Source: Clostridium sp. DL-VIII
Lineage (GTDB): Bacteria > Bacillota > Clostridia > Clostridiales > Clostridiaceae
Reading direction: 5' to 3'
Length of the DNA stretch: 64,000 nt
NCBI RefSeq assembly: GCF_000230835.1
Contig: NZ_CM001240.1
Location: 4,428,779-4,492,778 of the forward strand
Program-made: the position numbers and the translations under genes
Shown here: positions 45,048-53,613 of the stretch, in pieces
Layout: each line of letters begins with the position of its first letter
Numbering within the stretch: the stretch's first letter is position 1
The notes under the pieces: generated by a model
Seen by the model: the letters and a program-made list of their open reading frames with translations, nothing else
Told to the model about the DNA's origin: nothing
The model's database searches: none

Positions 45048-45252
45048 ATTAATATCCTCCTATTATCTAATCACCTGGAGATTATTTACTATCACGAATA
45101 AATTATAACATTTTTTGTAAAAATTATATTATTTAATTTTCAAAGATCACTTTTCATTTAAGTTAGTTCGTCAAATCTACATTGGATTCAGAGATCTACA
45201 CCCATTCTTAGTAGTATTGTAAATTACTTTTGTTCTTTTTGAATTTTTCTAA

Positions 45253-45632
45253 TTAAAAGGCTACTACCTTCTTTTTAGCCCTATATTTCTCTGATGAAAT
45301 TCTATTCTTGTCCAGGCATGATTGACATCTAATCCGTCCGTCTACATCTGGTGCTTTACCAAACACAGATACCAGCGGCTCTTCGTTTATATCTTCTTTG
45401 CTTTCCCCATTGCTTTAGTTGTTCATTACATTTCGTAAAAAACCAACCTTCACTATCCAATGGTTTTTTACAGCCCGTGCATAATCCTTGTGCATGTGTC
45501 TCATTAACTGTCTTTGTCACCTATATTGCTAATCTCATTACACTCTGTACAGTAAATACCTTTTCTATCTAACAGTTTTCCACACCGTACGCATAGCTTA
45601 TTAATTCTTTGGTATAGCACTATTTTTTCCAT
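45253..45632 (-). pseudogene. Broken protein with repeated zinc-ribbon motifs
   Basis: A gene read in three pieces. The first frame (ATG 45632 to TAA 45504, 42 codons) has LCVRCGKLLDRKGIYCTECN. A shifted frame then has LCTGCKKPLDSEGWFFTKCN followed by QLKQWGKQRRYKR, and a third has IRCQSCLDKNRISSEKYRAK. The three units each hold CxxC pairs in the style of small zinc-ribbon proteins of clostridial phages. Two frameshifts break it. AGAGGAGT precedes the first ATG, so a 42-residue peptide could still be made. Confidence 0.55.
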
Positions 45633-45679
45633 AAATGACTCCTCTTAATATTAGAATTAAGTATTATCTTAAATAAAAA

Positions 45680-45713
45680 AATATCACAACTCATTTCTAA
45701 GCAATGTGATATT
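45680..45713 (-). terminator. Terminator, copy C of the hairpin family
   Basis: AATATCACA/TGTGATATT stem; loop has TCATTTCT; TTTTTTT on the minus strand. Relative to copy A both sides of one pair changed together (C-G to T-A). Confidence 0.7.
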
Positions 45714-45830
45714 TGAATCTAATATTTTTTTACTTACTTACATAATTTTAAAAAATATGTATTTAGTTACTTCTCAACCTTAAAAAATTGCCTAATCAAA
45801 ATTTCGCCTACTACTGAAAGTTTTGATTTA

Positions 45831-46154
45831 TCAATTTCCTTGAAGCTTAACACATATAAGCTCATATTCCTCCTTATAAAAATTGTTTCTAAACAGATTA
45901 ATACACTCCTCAAATTCCTTAAAAAAATCGTCGTAATTAACTTCTGTTTTATTTGATAATTGATTCATATATCCATCAGTAAGCCAGCCAAGCATTTTCA
46001 TAACCAGCTTTGGATCAATACCTTCTTTAGATTTCGAATAATCCATTCCATCAAAAGCAATTTTGTTTCTAAAACCTTCACCATTTGCTATAATAGCTTT
46101 TATATCTTCCTTTACTTCTTCATCACTAAATATTTTTCTTTCAATATCTATCCA
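45831..46154 (-). pseudogene. 5'-truncated TetR-family regulator
   Basis: The frame is open from a stop at 46155 and reads IDIERKIFSDEEVKEDIKAI, GEGFRNKIAFDGMDYSKSKE, then LVMKMLGWLTDGYMNQLSNK to the stop. This is the ligand-binding C-terminal half of a TetR regulator. The DNA-binding half is missing. It overlaps the last 14 bases of the tocopherol-cyclase-like gene, so an internal deletion or insertion event joined them. Confidence 0.7.
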
Positions 46155-47130
46155 CTAAATTCATATAATCCTTAGAGAATTCAATAGCTGATGAAGTGCA
46201 AGTATCATTAAAAATTATACAATTTCTTTTTTTATCATAAAGCATTACCTTTAAATTTCCATGAAGAGTTTCACTTGCTATAGGTATCATACTGCCATTG
46301 CAAGGTGCATATAACTTCATAAAATCTTCTTCTTTATAAGATCCTTCAATTTTAAGAGAATACTTTTTATTATAAGTTTCTAAAATAATTTTTTCATTTT
46401 CACAATTAATTAAGAGATTACTTCTATTTATTGTTGTAAATTTATAAAATCTGCCTTTTACATATAATCCTATTAAAAAACCTGTAAAACTTTTGAGTTT
46501 AAATGGAAGTGGTACCTGTCCTATAGAGCATGTAACTGCTCCATCTCCATTTTCGAAAGAATTTCCCTGCGCCCAAATATAAGAATACGGAAAAGCTTTC
46601 CCCCAATTTTTTTCAATATATAACTTTCCTCCAGTGAAATCAATGTCTTTACTATTAATGCAAAGCTTCCCTCGTACAGTTCCGTCATTAGCACAAACCT
46701 GACTATAGCATTGCATAAAACCTAAATAATTATAGAACCCCATGCTGCCAGGATTAATAATGCTATCTGGCCATTTTATAATGTTGTCAAAATGTAGTGT
46801 TCCAAATATCTTTTCATTCTGCTGGCTAATATTTAAATTAATTGAATTAATTGAAAAAGAACTTTCTCCTACATTTAAATTAAATTTAGATTTACTTGCT
46901 TTAAACTCATCTTCCATAAATCTTAAATATTTAAAATTGTTCTCATTTCCTTTAAGTACTTGAATGAAGCTATGTGAAAATCCTTTTTTATTTGAAATAA
47001 ATAAACCTGGAATAAAGCAATATGTATTACCTGTATATGGCTGCACAACCTTGAAATACCAGCCTTCAAAAAAATTCAACTTTTTATTCTTTCCATGATA
47101 AATATCAGGATTTCTAATAGCTTTAAACAC
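46141..47130 (-). CDS. Tocopherol-cyclase-like family protein
   Basis: A 329-residue protein of the tocopherol cyclase family (lipocalin-like beta barrel of two halves). Visible signatures are FFEGWYFKVVQPYTGNTYCF, HFDNIIKWPDSIINPGSMGF and the second-half GKLYIEKNWGKAFPYSYIWA followed by GNSF. Bacterial members are widespread but without proven function in Clostridium, which makes no tocopherol. No signal peptide. The start is GTG 47130 with AAAGAGGTG upstream. The 3' end runs into the TetR remnant. Confidence 0.8.
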   Translation of the reverse strand: MFKAIRNPDIYHGKNKKLNFFEGWYFKVVQPYTGNTYCFIPGLFISNKKGFSHSFIQVLKGNENNFKYLRFMEDEFKASKSKFNLNVGESSFSINSINLNISQQNEKIFGTLHFDNIIKWPDSIINPGSMGFYNYLGFMQCYSQVCANDGTVRGKLCINSKDIDFTGGKLYIEKNWGKAFPYSYIWAQGNSFENGDGAVTCSIGQVPLPFKLKSFTGFLIGLYVKGRFYKFTTINRSNLLINCENEKIILETYNKKYSLKIEGSYKEEDFMKLYAPCNGSMIPIASETLHGNLKVMLYDKKRNCIIFNDTCTSSAIEFSKDYMNLVDRY

Positions 47131-47298
47131 AAGAACACCTCTTTCTTTAATTTATAGCGCTATAATAGCTTATAATGCCATATAATATTCTTTAATGTAA
47201 CAGGCGTTATTATGCATTTTTTTAAATATTTAAATTTTTGTTTAAACATATTTTCAACTTTTATTAGGCTATTTTAAAATCTAATATTAAATTCCATA

Positions 47299-47332
47299 AA
47301 AAAACAGCCAATCAATAGATTAACTGTTTTTC
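47299..47332 (-). terminator. Terminator, bidirectional
   Basis: Stem AACAG-CAATC/GATTA-CTGTT with TTTTTTT on the minus strand and TTTTT on the plus strand. Probably ends transcription from the 47692-47970 region. Confidence 0.6.
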
Positions 47333-47552
47333 CTTTGGAACTTAATAAATATGTGATAGAAATTTATCATTGAAATTTATATAAATACTTAAATAGGAAA
47401 AATTTAAACTTTTTTCACATTTTTAAAGATTCATATAAAGCTATGATTATTTGAAAGTATGTTTGAATATTTCTATATAAATTGTTTTCTAGGAACATAC
47501 TTATCTAGAAATATATATACAAAGAAAATTATTTTCATATAAAAATATGTAA

Positions 47553-47649
47553 ATATATATGTTGCAATAATAAAATTACATTTGGAATGGCTATAGGCTA
47601 AGTAGATATCTCGATGTAAAATGCATAAAATTAATTGCAACATATATAT
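47553..47649. repeat. 97-bp element with 16-bp terminal inverted repeats
   Basis: ATATATATGTTGCAAT (47553-47568) and its exact inverse (47634-47649) enclose 65 bases with a second pairing TTACAT/ATGTAA (47576-47581, 47614-47619). No ORF inside. It may be a miniature inverted-repeat element or a structured RNA. The rest of the gap 47131-47691 shows only the terminator above. Confidence 0.5.
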
Positions 47650-47691
47650 AAATATTTATAGTAAACATGCTGGCTTTAGAGGTGTAGTGAA

Positions 47692-47970
47692 TTATGCATA
47701 TGAAACTATGTATTTAAAGCAATCAGTTCTATAAAATATCTTTGTATGCTGAAGGATCTTACCTGTGTTATCATCAATGGAATTGCATTCTAAAATGAGA
47801 AGCGGCACTAGATTTGAGCAATCTAAAATTTCTCTTTCTATAATTGTAGGAACCCCATAATTATCAACCAATTCATTTTCAGATGGTAATTTTTCATTAG
47901 CTTTATATTTACCGCTATTAATATCTAACATTAAATTGTCAATAATTATGGTTTCAATACTATCTTCCAT
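47692..47970 (-). pseudogene. GntR/UTRA regulator with internal deletion
   Basis: The first 45 residues are a GntR helix-turn-helix (IIIDNLMLDINSGKYKANEK, LPSENELVDNYGVP). The frame then jumps to the end of an UTRA effector domain (PLLILECNSIDDNTGKILQH, KIFYRTDCFKYIV). About 120 residues of recognition helix, linker and ligand domain are missing, leaving 92 in frame. AAGGAGCATCG precedes ATG 47970, so a short product could be made but is unlikely to work. Confidence 0.7.
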
Positions 47971-48111
47971 AATAACGATGCTCCTTAAAATATATTATTA
48001 ATTAATCTTTACATATCCTAATTTTACTTTAACTTTGTTAGGAATCCATTATGTTTTGGTTAAATATATTCAAAGAAGAGTATTTAAACTATGACTATGT
48101 TTAATTCTGTT

Positions 48112-48798
48112 CTAGAAGCCTATAACTCCTTTTAGGATAAAAAATAATATAGGTACAAATAAGGATGGCAGCATATTTAAAGTTTTACAATCTTTTATTT
48201 TTAAAATACTGATTCCAGAACTAACTATTAGAACTCCACCAACAATTGAAAGTTCTCTTATCAAATCATCTGAGAAAAATGCGCCTGATAGAAAATTAGC
48301 TGTCAAATAAATTCCTCCTTGCCACATAAATAGAATAGGGGCTGCAAATATCATCCCTATTCCATATGTAGATGCAAATACCATTGAAGTAACTAAGTCT
48401 AATGTAGCATTGGTAAACAAATAAGTATTATCTCCATAAATGGCACTCATTACTGGGCCTAATATAGATAATGTCCCAATACAATAAAGTAATATTCCTG
48501 TTGATAGTCCTTGTCCTAGGTTAGACTTTGAATATTTTCCTATCACTTTTTGAAACTTTTCATCAATGTTTAGTATAGAACCTATGAAACAGCCAACTGC
48601 AAGACTTACTATAAATAATACTGGATAATTACTGCCACTCATATGACTTACAATAGCATTAATACCTAGTGCTGTTGCCGCAAATCCCATAGCATTAAAA
48701 AGTGTTTCTTGATGTTTATCATTTATTCCTTTTTTAACTACACACCCTGCAGTAGTTCCGATAATAATAGCTCCCGTATTAACAATTGTTCCTAGCAT
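48112..48798 (-). CDS. DUF554 family membrane protein
   Basis: A 228-residue inner-membrane protein with about seven helices, matching the DUF554 (YdfK-like) family: MLGTIVNTGAIIIGTTAGCV at the N-terminus, the AVGCFIGSILNIDEKFQKVI loop, and GMIFAAPILFMWQGGIYLTA. Function of the family is not established. GAGGTGG precedes ATG 48798. It lies behind a MerR-type promoter that starts inside the preceding regulator gene, so the regulator probably controls it. Confidence 0.88.
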   Translation of the reverse strand: MLGTIVNTGAIIIGTTAGCVVKKGINDKHQETLFNAMGFAATALGINAIVSHMSGSNYPVLFIVSLAVGCFIGSILNIDEKFQKVIGKYSKSNLGQGLSTGILLYCIGTLSILGPVMSAIYGDNTYLFTNATLDLVTSMVFASTYGIGMIFAAPILFMWQGGIYLTANFLSGAFFSDDLIRELSIVGGVLIVSSGISILKIKDCKTLNMLPSLFVPILFFILKGVIGF

Positions 48799-48831
48799 TT
48801 AAACCACCTCTATAAAGTTTTTTATATAGAT

Positions 48832-48862
48832 AAAATAAACCCTCCAGTAGCTGGAGAGTCAA
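48832..48862 (-). promoter_or_regulatory. MerR-type promoter with 19-bp spacer
   Basis: Minus-strand TTGACT (48857-48862), 19-bp spacer, TATTTT (48832-48837). The spacer holds the dyad CTCCAG-CTA-CTGGAG. Long spacers with a central dyad are the hallmark of MerR-family activation. The -35 box overlaps the regulator's TGA stop. Confidence 0.8.
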
Positions 48863-49677
48863 CCCTTTTTATATGGAATTTGGATTTCTGTTACAAATTT
48901 ATGAGTATCATTTGTCATTCCGTAATCAATCATTGTTATTTCAAGAGCATCTCCAGAAATAATATACTTCTTTTCATTTGCATATTTAAGCATTTTCAAA
49001 TAATATTCCTTTGCTTCTTTATGTGTTCCAACAAGCCTTAAGGTCAGATAATTGCTTTCTAAGATACTTTCACTCTTTTTGCCGCTCTTATCTTCCTTTT
49101 CAATAATAACAATGACAGAAGTAAATTCATCTAATTTATTGGCTAATAAATTCTCTTTATCAATAGATAACGCTATCTTACCTAAAAAAATCGCCGTATT
49201 TAAATGATGTTTTCTTCCAAGTTCAGCAATTGGATATTCAATATCATCTCCAATTTTTATATTTCGTTTAAGAATTCCTATATTTCTTTTTGGAAGCCAC
49301 TTTTCTTCTATCCTGTTATATTCCGTACTAATTGCATCCTCAATCTGAATAATGCGAGTTTTAATTTTTCGTTCTATTAATTCTAACTCATACTTTTTCT
49401 TAGTGATTTCTTCATGCTGTTCTTTTAACATAGAAACTAAAGTCTCTATTTCTCTATTTTCAAAAAACTTAATAATTTTATTCAAAGGCATATTCAGTGT
49501 GCGTAAATATTTAATAGTATTCAAACGTTCAAATTGCTTCGTTGAATAGTAACGATACTTAGAACTTGAGTCTATAAATTCCGGTTTTAACAAATTTATC
49601 TCATCATAGTATCTTAATGTTCTTATATTTATTTCAAACAGACTTGCCATTTCTCCTATAGTGAATAAATCTTGCAT
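48859..49677 (-). CDS. MerR-family regulator with GyrI-like effector domain
   Basis: A 272-residue BmrR-type activator. N-terminal MerR winged helix (FTIGEMASLFEINIRTLRYY, SSKYRYYSTKQFERLNTIKY), a coiled-coil dimer helix (about 80-120), and a C-terminal GyrI-like ligand domain (about 125-270). Multidrug or small hydrophobic ligands are typical for this architecture. The start ATG overlaps the stop of the Fe-S gene upstream as TAATG, so the two are co-transcribed. It should bind the dyad at its own 3' end and activate the DUF554 gene. Confidence 0.92.
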   Translation of the reverse strand: MQDLFTIGEMASLFEINIRTLRYYDEINLLKPEFIDSSSKYRYYSTKQFERLNTIKYLRTLNMPLNKIIKFFENREIETLVSMLKEQHEEITKKKYELELIERKIKTRIIQIEDAISTEYNRIEEKWLPKRNIGILKRNIKIGDDIEYPIAELGRKHHLNTAIFLGKIALSIDKENLLANKLDEFTSVIVIIEKEDKSGKKSESILESNYLTLRLVGTHKEAKEYYLKMLKYANEKKYIISGDALEITMIDYGMTNDTHKFVTEIQIPYKKG

Positions 49678-50381
49678 TACTTTTTACCAAACGGACAAGC
49701 ATAAAGACACATACCACATATTTCAAGTCTGCCTTCTTCCTTAAGCTTATAAAAATACTCTTCACACTTTTTTACATCAAACCTTAACTCACGCGGTTCA
49801 TGTTCTGTATAATTTCTACCAAGTATTGCTTGAGCCGGACATATTTTAGTACATCTATCACAATTACCACATTTACTTTCTAATATTTCTTTATTCTCTT
49901 CAAAAGGAGCATCAGTTAATACTGAAGTCCATCTTATACGAGGACCATAATTAGGGTTAATTAAAAGACAGCTCTTCCCTATCCATCCAAATCCAGCTAG
50001 TCTAGCGGTGAGTTTGTGTGATAGTGAGGCGCAAACTCTATTACTATCAATACGTTCTGCGGCTGGTAATGGCATTACTTTATAACCATTACGTTGTATT
50101 ACAGAACTGACAACTGAAGCAAAATTATCTAGTCGATCATTTATTACGTCATACGCATGAGTTTTGTATTGAAGTACATTTTCATACGTATCCCTATCAT
50201 TTAAAAGATTTACAATGCTATTGGGTAATACTATTCCAATAGATAACGCCCTTGGGAAATCAGATACCAATTCGCCACCAATTGCTTTAATCTCATTTTC
50301 AACCTGACTAATTCCTGCTACACCAATAAAGTCAATTCCGTGAATATCACCTAATTCTTTTATTCTTTCCAACAAAATCAT
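49677..50381 (-). CDS. QueG-like 4Fe-4S protein
   Basis: A 234-residue protein related to epoxyqueuosine reductase (COG1600). The C-terminal clusters are CGNCDRCTKICPAQAI and CGMCLYACPFGKK. LAGFGWIGKSCLLINPNYGP matches the cobalamin/substrate region of QueG. It is about 100-150 residues shorter than true QueG because the C-terminal HEAT-like part is missing, so tRNA modification is unproven. ATG 50381 follows GAGGTGG; an ATG ten codons earlier has no site. Coupled to the MerR gene downstream. Confidence 0.8.
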   Translation of the reverse strand: MILLERIKELGDIHGIDFIGVAGISQVENEIKAIGGELVSDFPRALSIGIVLPNSIVNLLNDRDTYENVLQYKTHAYDVINDRLDNFASVVSSVIQRNGYKVMPLPAAERIDSNRVCASLSHKLTARLAGFGWIGKSCLLINPNYGPRIRWTSVLTDAPFEENKEILESKCGNCDRCTKICPAQAILGRNYTEHEPRELRFDVKKCEEYFYKLKEEGRLEICGMCLYACPFGKK

Positions 50382-50513
50382 ATTTTCCACCTCTTTTACA
50401 CCATAATACATTATTAACTTGAATAATAATTTACTTATCTAACTATTCTTTTATGATAATTTCTTAAATTTTTCCATATATAAATAATACCATATTTAAC
50501 TTATCTTTATATT

Positions 50514-50948
50514 TTAATTTTTTCTTAATAGCTGCTTTTTCTTACTTGTAAGCTTAAAGTTAATATCCTTATATTTTTTATATGAATAATAACAAAAACT
50601 CATTCCCAAAAACTCTGCTGTTATCAAAATTGATACTAATTCTGTTATAGAAATATCAGTGCTGTAGAGAAAATAATAATAAAAGAATGGCATACACGAA
50701 ATAACACCTATTGTAATAAACACCAATATATATGCTATTACTGCACGTTTTTGCTTTATTGCAACCATATAAATAAAAATAAACCTAGAAATAGTCCCAA
50801 TAACTCCTCCAATAATAGAGAACATTATTAATTCTTTTACAATCCCTTCACTTATATTTTTTATCGTAATTTGAATCATACCAACAAATATACCAATAGC
50901 CATGGATATTGCTAGATTAAATAAAAAATCTTTTAAATTCTGTTTCAT
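50514..50948 (-). CDS. DUF3021 membrane protein
   Basis: A 144-residue protein with four transmembrane helices (LAISMAIGIFVGMIQITI; LIMFSIIGGVIGTI; VIAYILVFITIGVIS; VSILITAEFLGMSFCYYS), matching DUF3021, a family usually encoded directly after a LytTR regulator and thought to modulate it. ATG 50948 follows GAGGTGG and overlaps the LytTR stop region by a few codons, meaning tight coupling. An ATG five codons earlier is not supported. Confidence 0.85.
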   Translation of the reverse strand: MKQNLKDFLFNLAISMAIGIFVGMIQITIKNISEGIVKELIMFSIIGGVIGTISRFIFIYMVAIKQKRAVIAYILVFITIGVISCMPFFYYYFLYSTDISITELVSILITAEFLGMSFCYYSYKKYKDINFKLTSKKKQLLRKN

Positions 50949-50959
50949 AATTTTCCACC

Positions 50960-51508
50960 TCAAAATCCAAGATATTTTTTAAAATCATTTAAATATTTTC
51001 GAGTAACGTATACTTCTTCATTTATATCTATGAGCTTTAATATAAGCTTACTATTAAACCATGAAATAATCCGATCTACTTTTACTATATTTACAACGAA
51101 ACATTTGCTTACTCTTATAAAACCTTTTTGTTCTAATCTTTCTTCCAACTCATAGAGCTTTTCTTTGACCTTATATCTCTTATCCTTTGTCATGCAAAAA
51201 ACATCATTTCCCATAGCTTCAAAGTAATATATGTCATCATAACTTAGTATTTTAAGTTCGTCCTCATCACATTTTCCTGTAATTATATTTTTAGCTTCCT
51301 CTTTACTTCCAGATATTTTATCCAAATAATTAATTAAAACATTTATTGTCTCTATATCGAAATATATCCCTATTTTCCCTTTCTTCAATTCAAAATCTTT
51401 TTCAATTATACATATATCAGAATCTTCACGTATCTTTATTTTACGATTTTCAAGAATTTCTTCTAACATTCTCCTTAAGCTTTCGTTACAAATTAACTCT
51501 ACTTCCAT
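50960..51508 (-). CDS. LytTR-domain transcription regulator
   Basis: A 182-residue protein. The N-terminal 75 residues have no receiver domain and match the small partner region of stand-alone LytTR regulators. The C-terminal LytTR DNA-binding domain spans about 85-180: ILSYDDIYYFEAMGNDVFCM, RYKVKEKLYELEERLEQKGF, RVSKCFVVNIVKVDRI. ATG 51508 is preceded by AGGGGATGG; an upstream ATG would add 13 residues without a site. It belongs to the four-gene operon with DUF3021, probably controlling it. Confidence 0.9.
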   Translation of the reverse strand: MEVELICNESLRRMLEEILENRKIKIREDSDICIIEKDFELKKGKIGIYFDIETINVLINYLDKISGSKEEAKNIITGKCDEDELKILSYDDIYYFEAMGNDVFCMTKDKRYKVKEKLYELEERLEQKGFIRVSKCFVVNIVKVDRIISWFNSKLILKLIDINEEVYVTRKYLNDFKKYLGF

Positions 51509-51527
51509 ATAACCATCCCCTATTATC

Positions 51528-52058
51528 TTAAACTTCAGGAAATGCACTAGGAATCACTACGGATAATATTATTCCTATAATTACAAGTCCATTCATAATT
51601 ATAATCGTTATTACATTATGTCCTGCTAATTCTATAATAGCATTGATTAAATAAATTACAGCCCATATTTTTGTTATTACAATGTTAACCTCTATAAATA
51701 ATGAAGACTTTCCAAATTCCTTATTATATCCGCTTCTAGCCTCATACATTGTATAAGGTTTTCCAAACATAATTGAAATGAATCCCATTAAAGCTAATAC
51801 TATATAAGATGTTAAATATTTATACTGAATGACCGAATCTATTTTAAAACAAAAATAACATATATTATAAATAATAAAGTAAACGAATAATACTCGTGAC
51901 ATAATTCCTACATTCTTATTTATTACTTCTTTTATAAGTAATACTATTACAGATATAAAACCTAAAGCTATTCCGAATTGGCTTGAAATACTCCAAAGAA
52001 ATATTAATGGTACAAAACTTAGATTTACATTAAAAAATGCTTTTAAATTGCTACGCAT
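51528..52058 (-). CDS. Membrane protein of unknown function
   Basis: A 176-residue protein with about five to six transmembrane helices (LSFVPLIFLWSISSQFGIAL; ALGFISVIVLLI; FVYFIIYNICYF; YIVLALMGFISIMFG; VITKIWAVIYLINAI; ITIIIMNGLVIIGIILSVVI). GKPYTMYEARSGY lies in a cytoplasmic loop and is the only distinctive stretch. Its start overlaps the end of the flavodoxin-type gene by eight bases and LytTR follows after 19, so it is part of that operon. No family recognised with certainty. Confidence 0.75.
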   Translation of the reverse strand: MRSNLKAFFNVNLSFVPLIFLWSISSQFGIALGFISVIVLLIKEVINKNVGIMSRVLFVYFIIYNICYFCFKIDSVIQYKYLTSYIVLALMGFISIMFGKPYTMYEARSGYNKEFGKSSLFIEVNIVITKIWAVIYLINAIIELAGHNVITIIIMNGLVIIGIILSVVIPSAFPEV

Positions 52059-53433
52059 TATTTTTCATCCTGTCTTTTTCTAGTGCTTTTCTATGCCCTG
52101 TGATCATAAAATCAAGCATGTTTTTCTGTACAGCCTTCTTAAATTTTTCTCTTTTCATAAAATATCTCATAACTTTTCCTTGTATTTTCTCCTTAAAAGA
52201 TACTTTATTCAGCATTCCATTTTTCTTATAATACTTATAATCTTCTAAAAAGATGGCTCCTAAAAATCCCTCTATAGCATCTCCAAATAATTTGTTACCA
52301 GCTACATTTAAAAAAGTTTCTAATTTAAAATAGTTTTTTTCACAGTAACTTATACTCATTTTGGCAAAAGTATATATTTGATTATCTAGTACAGCATTAT
52401 CATAAGCTTCATCGGTAACAAACCCAATCAAATTAGCCCCTTGAGTGTGAAACTCCAATATCTGTCTTAAATTCTGATTTTCACTTAATCTGCCTGAAAT
52501 TATATAACCAATTTGTTTGCCTTTAAATATAGGGACATGATTATAGCAAAAACTTCTATCATAATAGAGCTTAAACTTCGAAGACAAATATCTGTCTTTT
52601 ATAGTTCCTGCAAAAATTATTATATCTCCATTCTCAATAACATAATCTAAGAATTCCCTATAGTCATCATTATTATCATAGACACATTTATTTTCAGAAG
52701 CACATCTGCAACAGCCAAGACATGGTCCCTTTATATCTAGATCATTAAGATTGAAGACTTCCACTGAGCCTTGTATATAGCTTTTATATTTATCAATCAT
52801 CTCATTAAGATTAATATCTTCTTTAGCTGAATCTGTTATAATGATTATTTTTTTAGTCGTCTCAAGAAATCTATCTGATATGCTGCTCTTATATTCAAAG
52901 GTATTTTTACTTAATGAATTAAATAACTTTCCTGTTACTAAACCTTCATTAACGTAAGTGACCAAGTTTTCAAAAAACAACTTAAGTTCCCTTCTTCCTT
53001 TTTCTTTTGTTAAGTCATTCATTTCATGAGATAGATATTCTACATATTTCATACCAAAATCTTCAGAAATTGCTCTAATATAGTTATGAGCATGAATATC
53101 TGCATAGTGAATAGACGTAGAAAATGCACTAGTGTATTTATTTAAGAAATAGTCTTCTAATCTATTTTCAAATATTAATTCAATAAATCTTTTATACTCT
53201 GAATGTACTAAGGCATGATATAGTGGAAATGCCCAGATAACTGCATCTGCTTCTTGAATTTTTTTGCATAAAGCTTCTAATTTTTCAATATCTTCTTCAT
53301 AACCTTTTAGTTCCTTTATAATATTAACATACTGAAATTCATGCTTTTTATAATTCTGTTCCAAATACTTCATAGACTGCATTGTAACACTTTTTTCTAA
53401 CTTTGGACTCCCATTTAAAATAATTATCTTCAT
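52051..53433 (-). CDS. Tandem flavodoxin-fold NAD(P)H oxidoreductase
   Basis: A 460-residue protein made of two flavodoxin-like domains. The first (1-175) begins IIILNGSPKLEKSVT, the FMN phosphate loop, with WAFPLYHALVHSEYKRFIEL as the second contact. The second (about 205-350) starts KKIIIITDSAKEDINLNEMI and has a Cys-rich PCLGCCRCASENKCVY like iron-sulfur flavoproteins, plus FAGTIKDRYLSSKFKLYYDR. The C-terminal 110 residues are basic and helical. First gene of a four-gene operon with a membrane protein, LytTR and DUF3021. Duplication with an asymmetric Cys cluster is unusual. Confidence 0.8.
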   Translation of the reverse strand: MKIIILNGSPKLEKSVTMQSMKYLEQNYKKHEFQYVNIIKELKGYEEDIEKLEALCKKIQEADAVIWAFPLYHALVHSEYKRFIELIFENRLEDYFLNKYTSAFSTSIHYADIHAHNYIRAISEDFGMKYVEYLSHEMNDLTKEKGRRELKLFFENLVTYVNEGLVTGKLFNSLSKNTFEYKSSISDRFLETTKKIIIITDSAKEDINLNEMIDKYKSYIQGSVEVFNLNDLDIKGPCLGCCRCASENKCVYDNNDDYREFLDYVIENGDIIIFAGTIKDRYLSSKFKLYYDRSFCYNHVPIFKGKQIGYIISGRLSENQNLRQILEFHTQGANLIGFVTDEAYDNAVLDNQIYTFAKMSISYCEKNYFKLETFLNVAGNKLFGDAIEGFLGAIFLEDYKYYKKNGMLNKVSFKEKIQGKVMRYFMKREKFKKAVQKNMLDFMITGHRKALEKDRMKNNA

Positions 53434-53567
53434 AAATTAATACCTCCAATTTTTTTATAGTTTTATTTTATTAAAGGATATAATTTAAAACTATAGATTT
53501 TATTTAAGATGCAATTTAACTCAAATAACATGCATTAAGGAGATGCAAAAGTTAAAACAATCAAAAA

Positions 53568-53598
53568 ACACCTCAAATTCATGTGAATAATGAGGCGT
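53568..53598 (-). terminator. Terminator, copy E of the hairpin family
   Basis: CACCTCA/TGAGGCG stem (one G-T pair), minus-strand loop CATTATTCA..TGAA, TTTTTT on the minus strand. Confidence 0.7.
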
Positions 53599-53613
53599 CT
53601 TAATTCTTTTTAA

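Noticed and set aside
45351..45572. 73-codon plus-strand frame rich in Cys and His
   Set aside because: Antisense to the zinc-ribbon remnant; the Cys/His content comes from the complementary strand.
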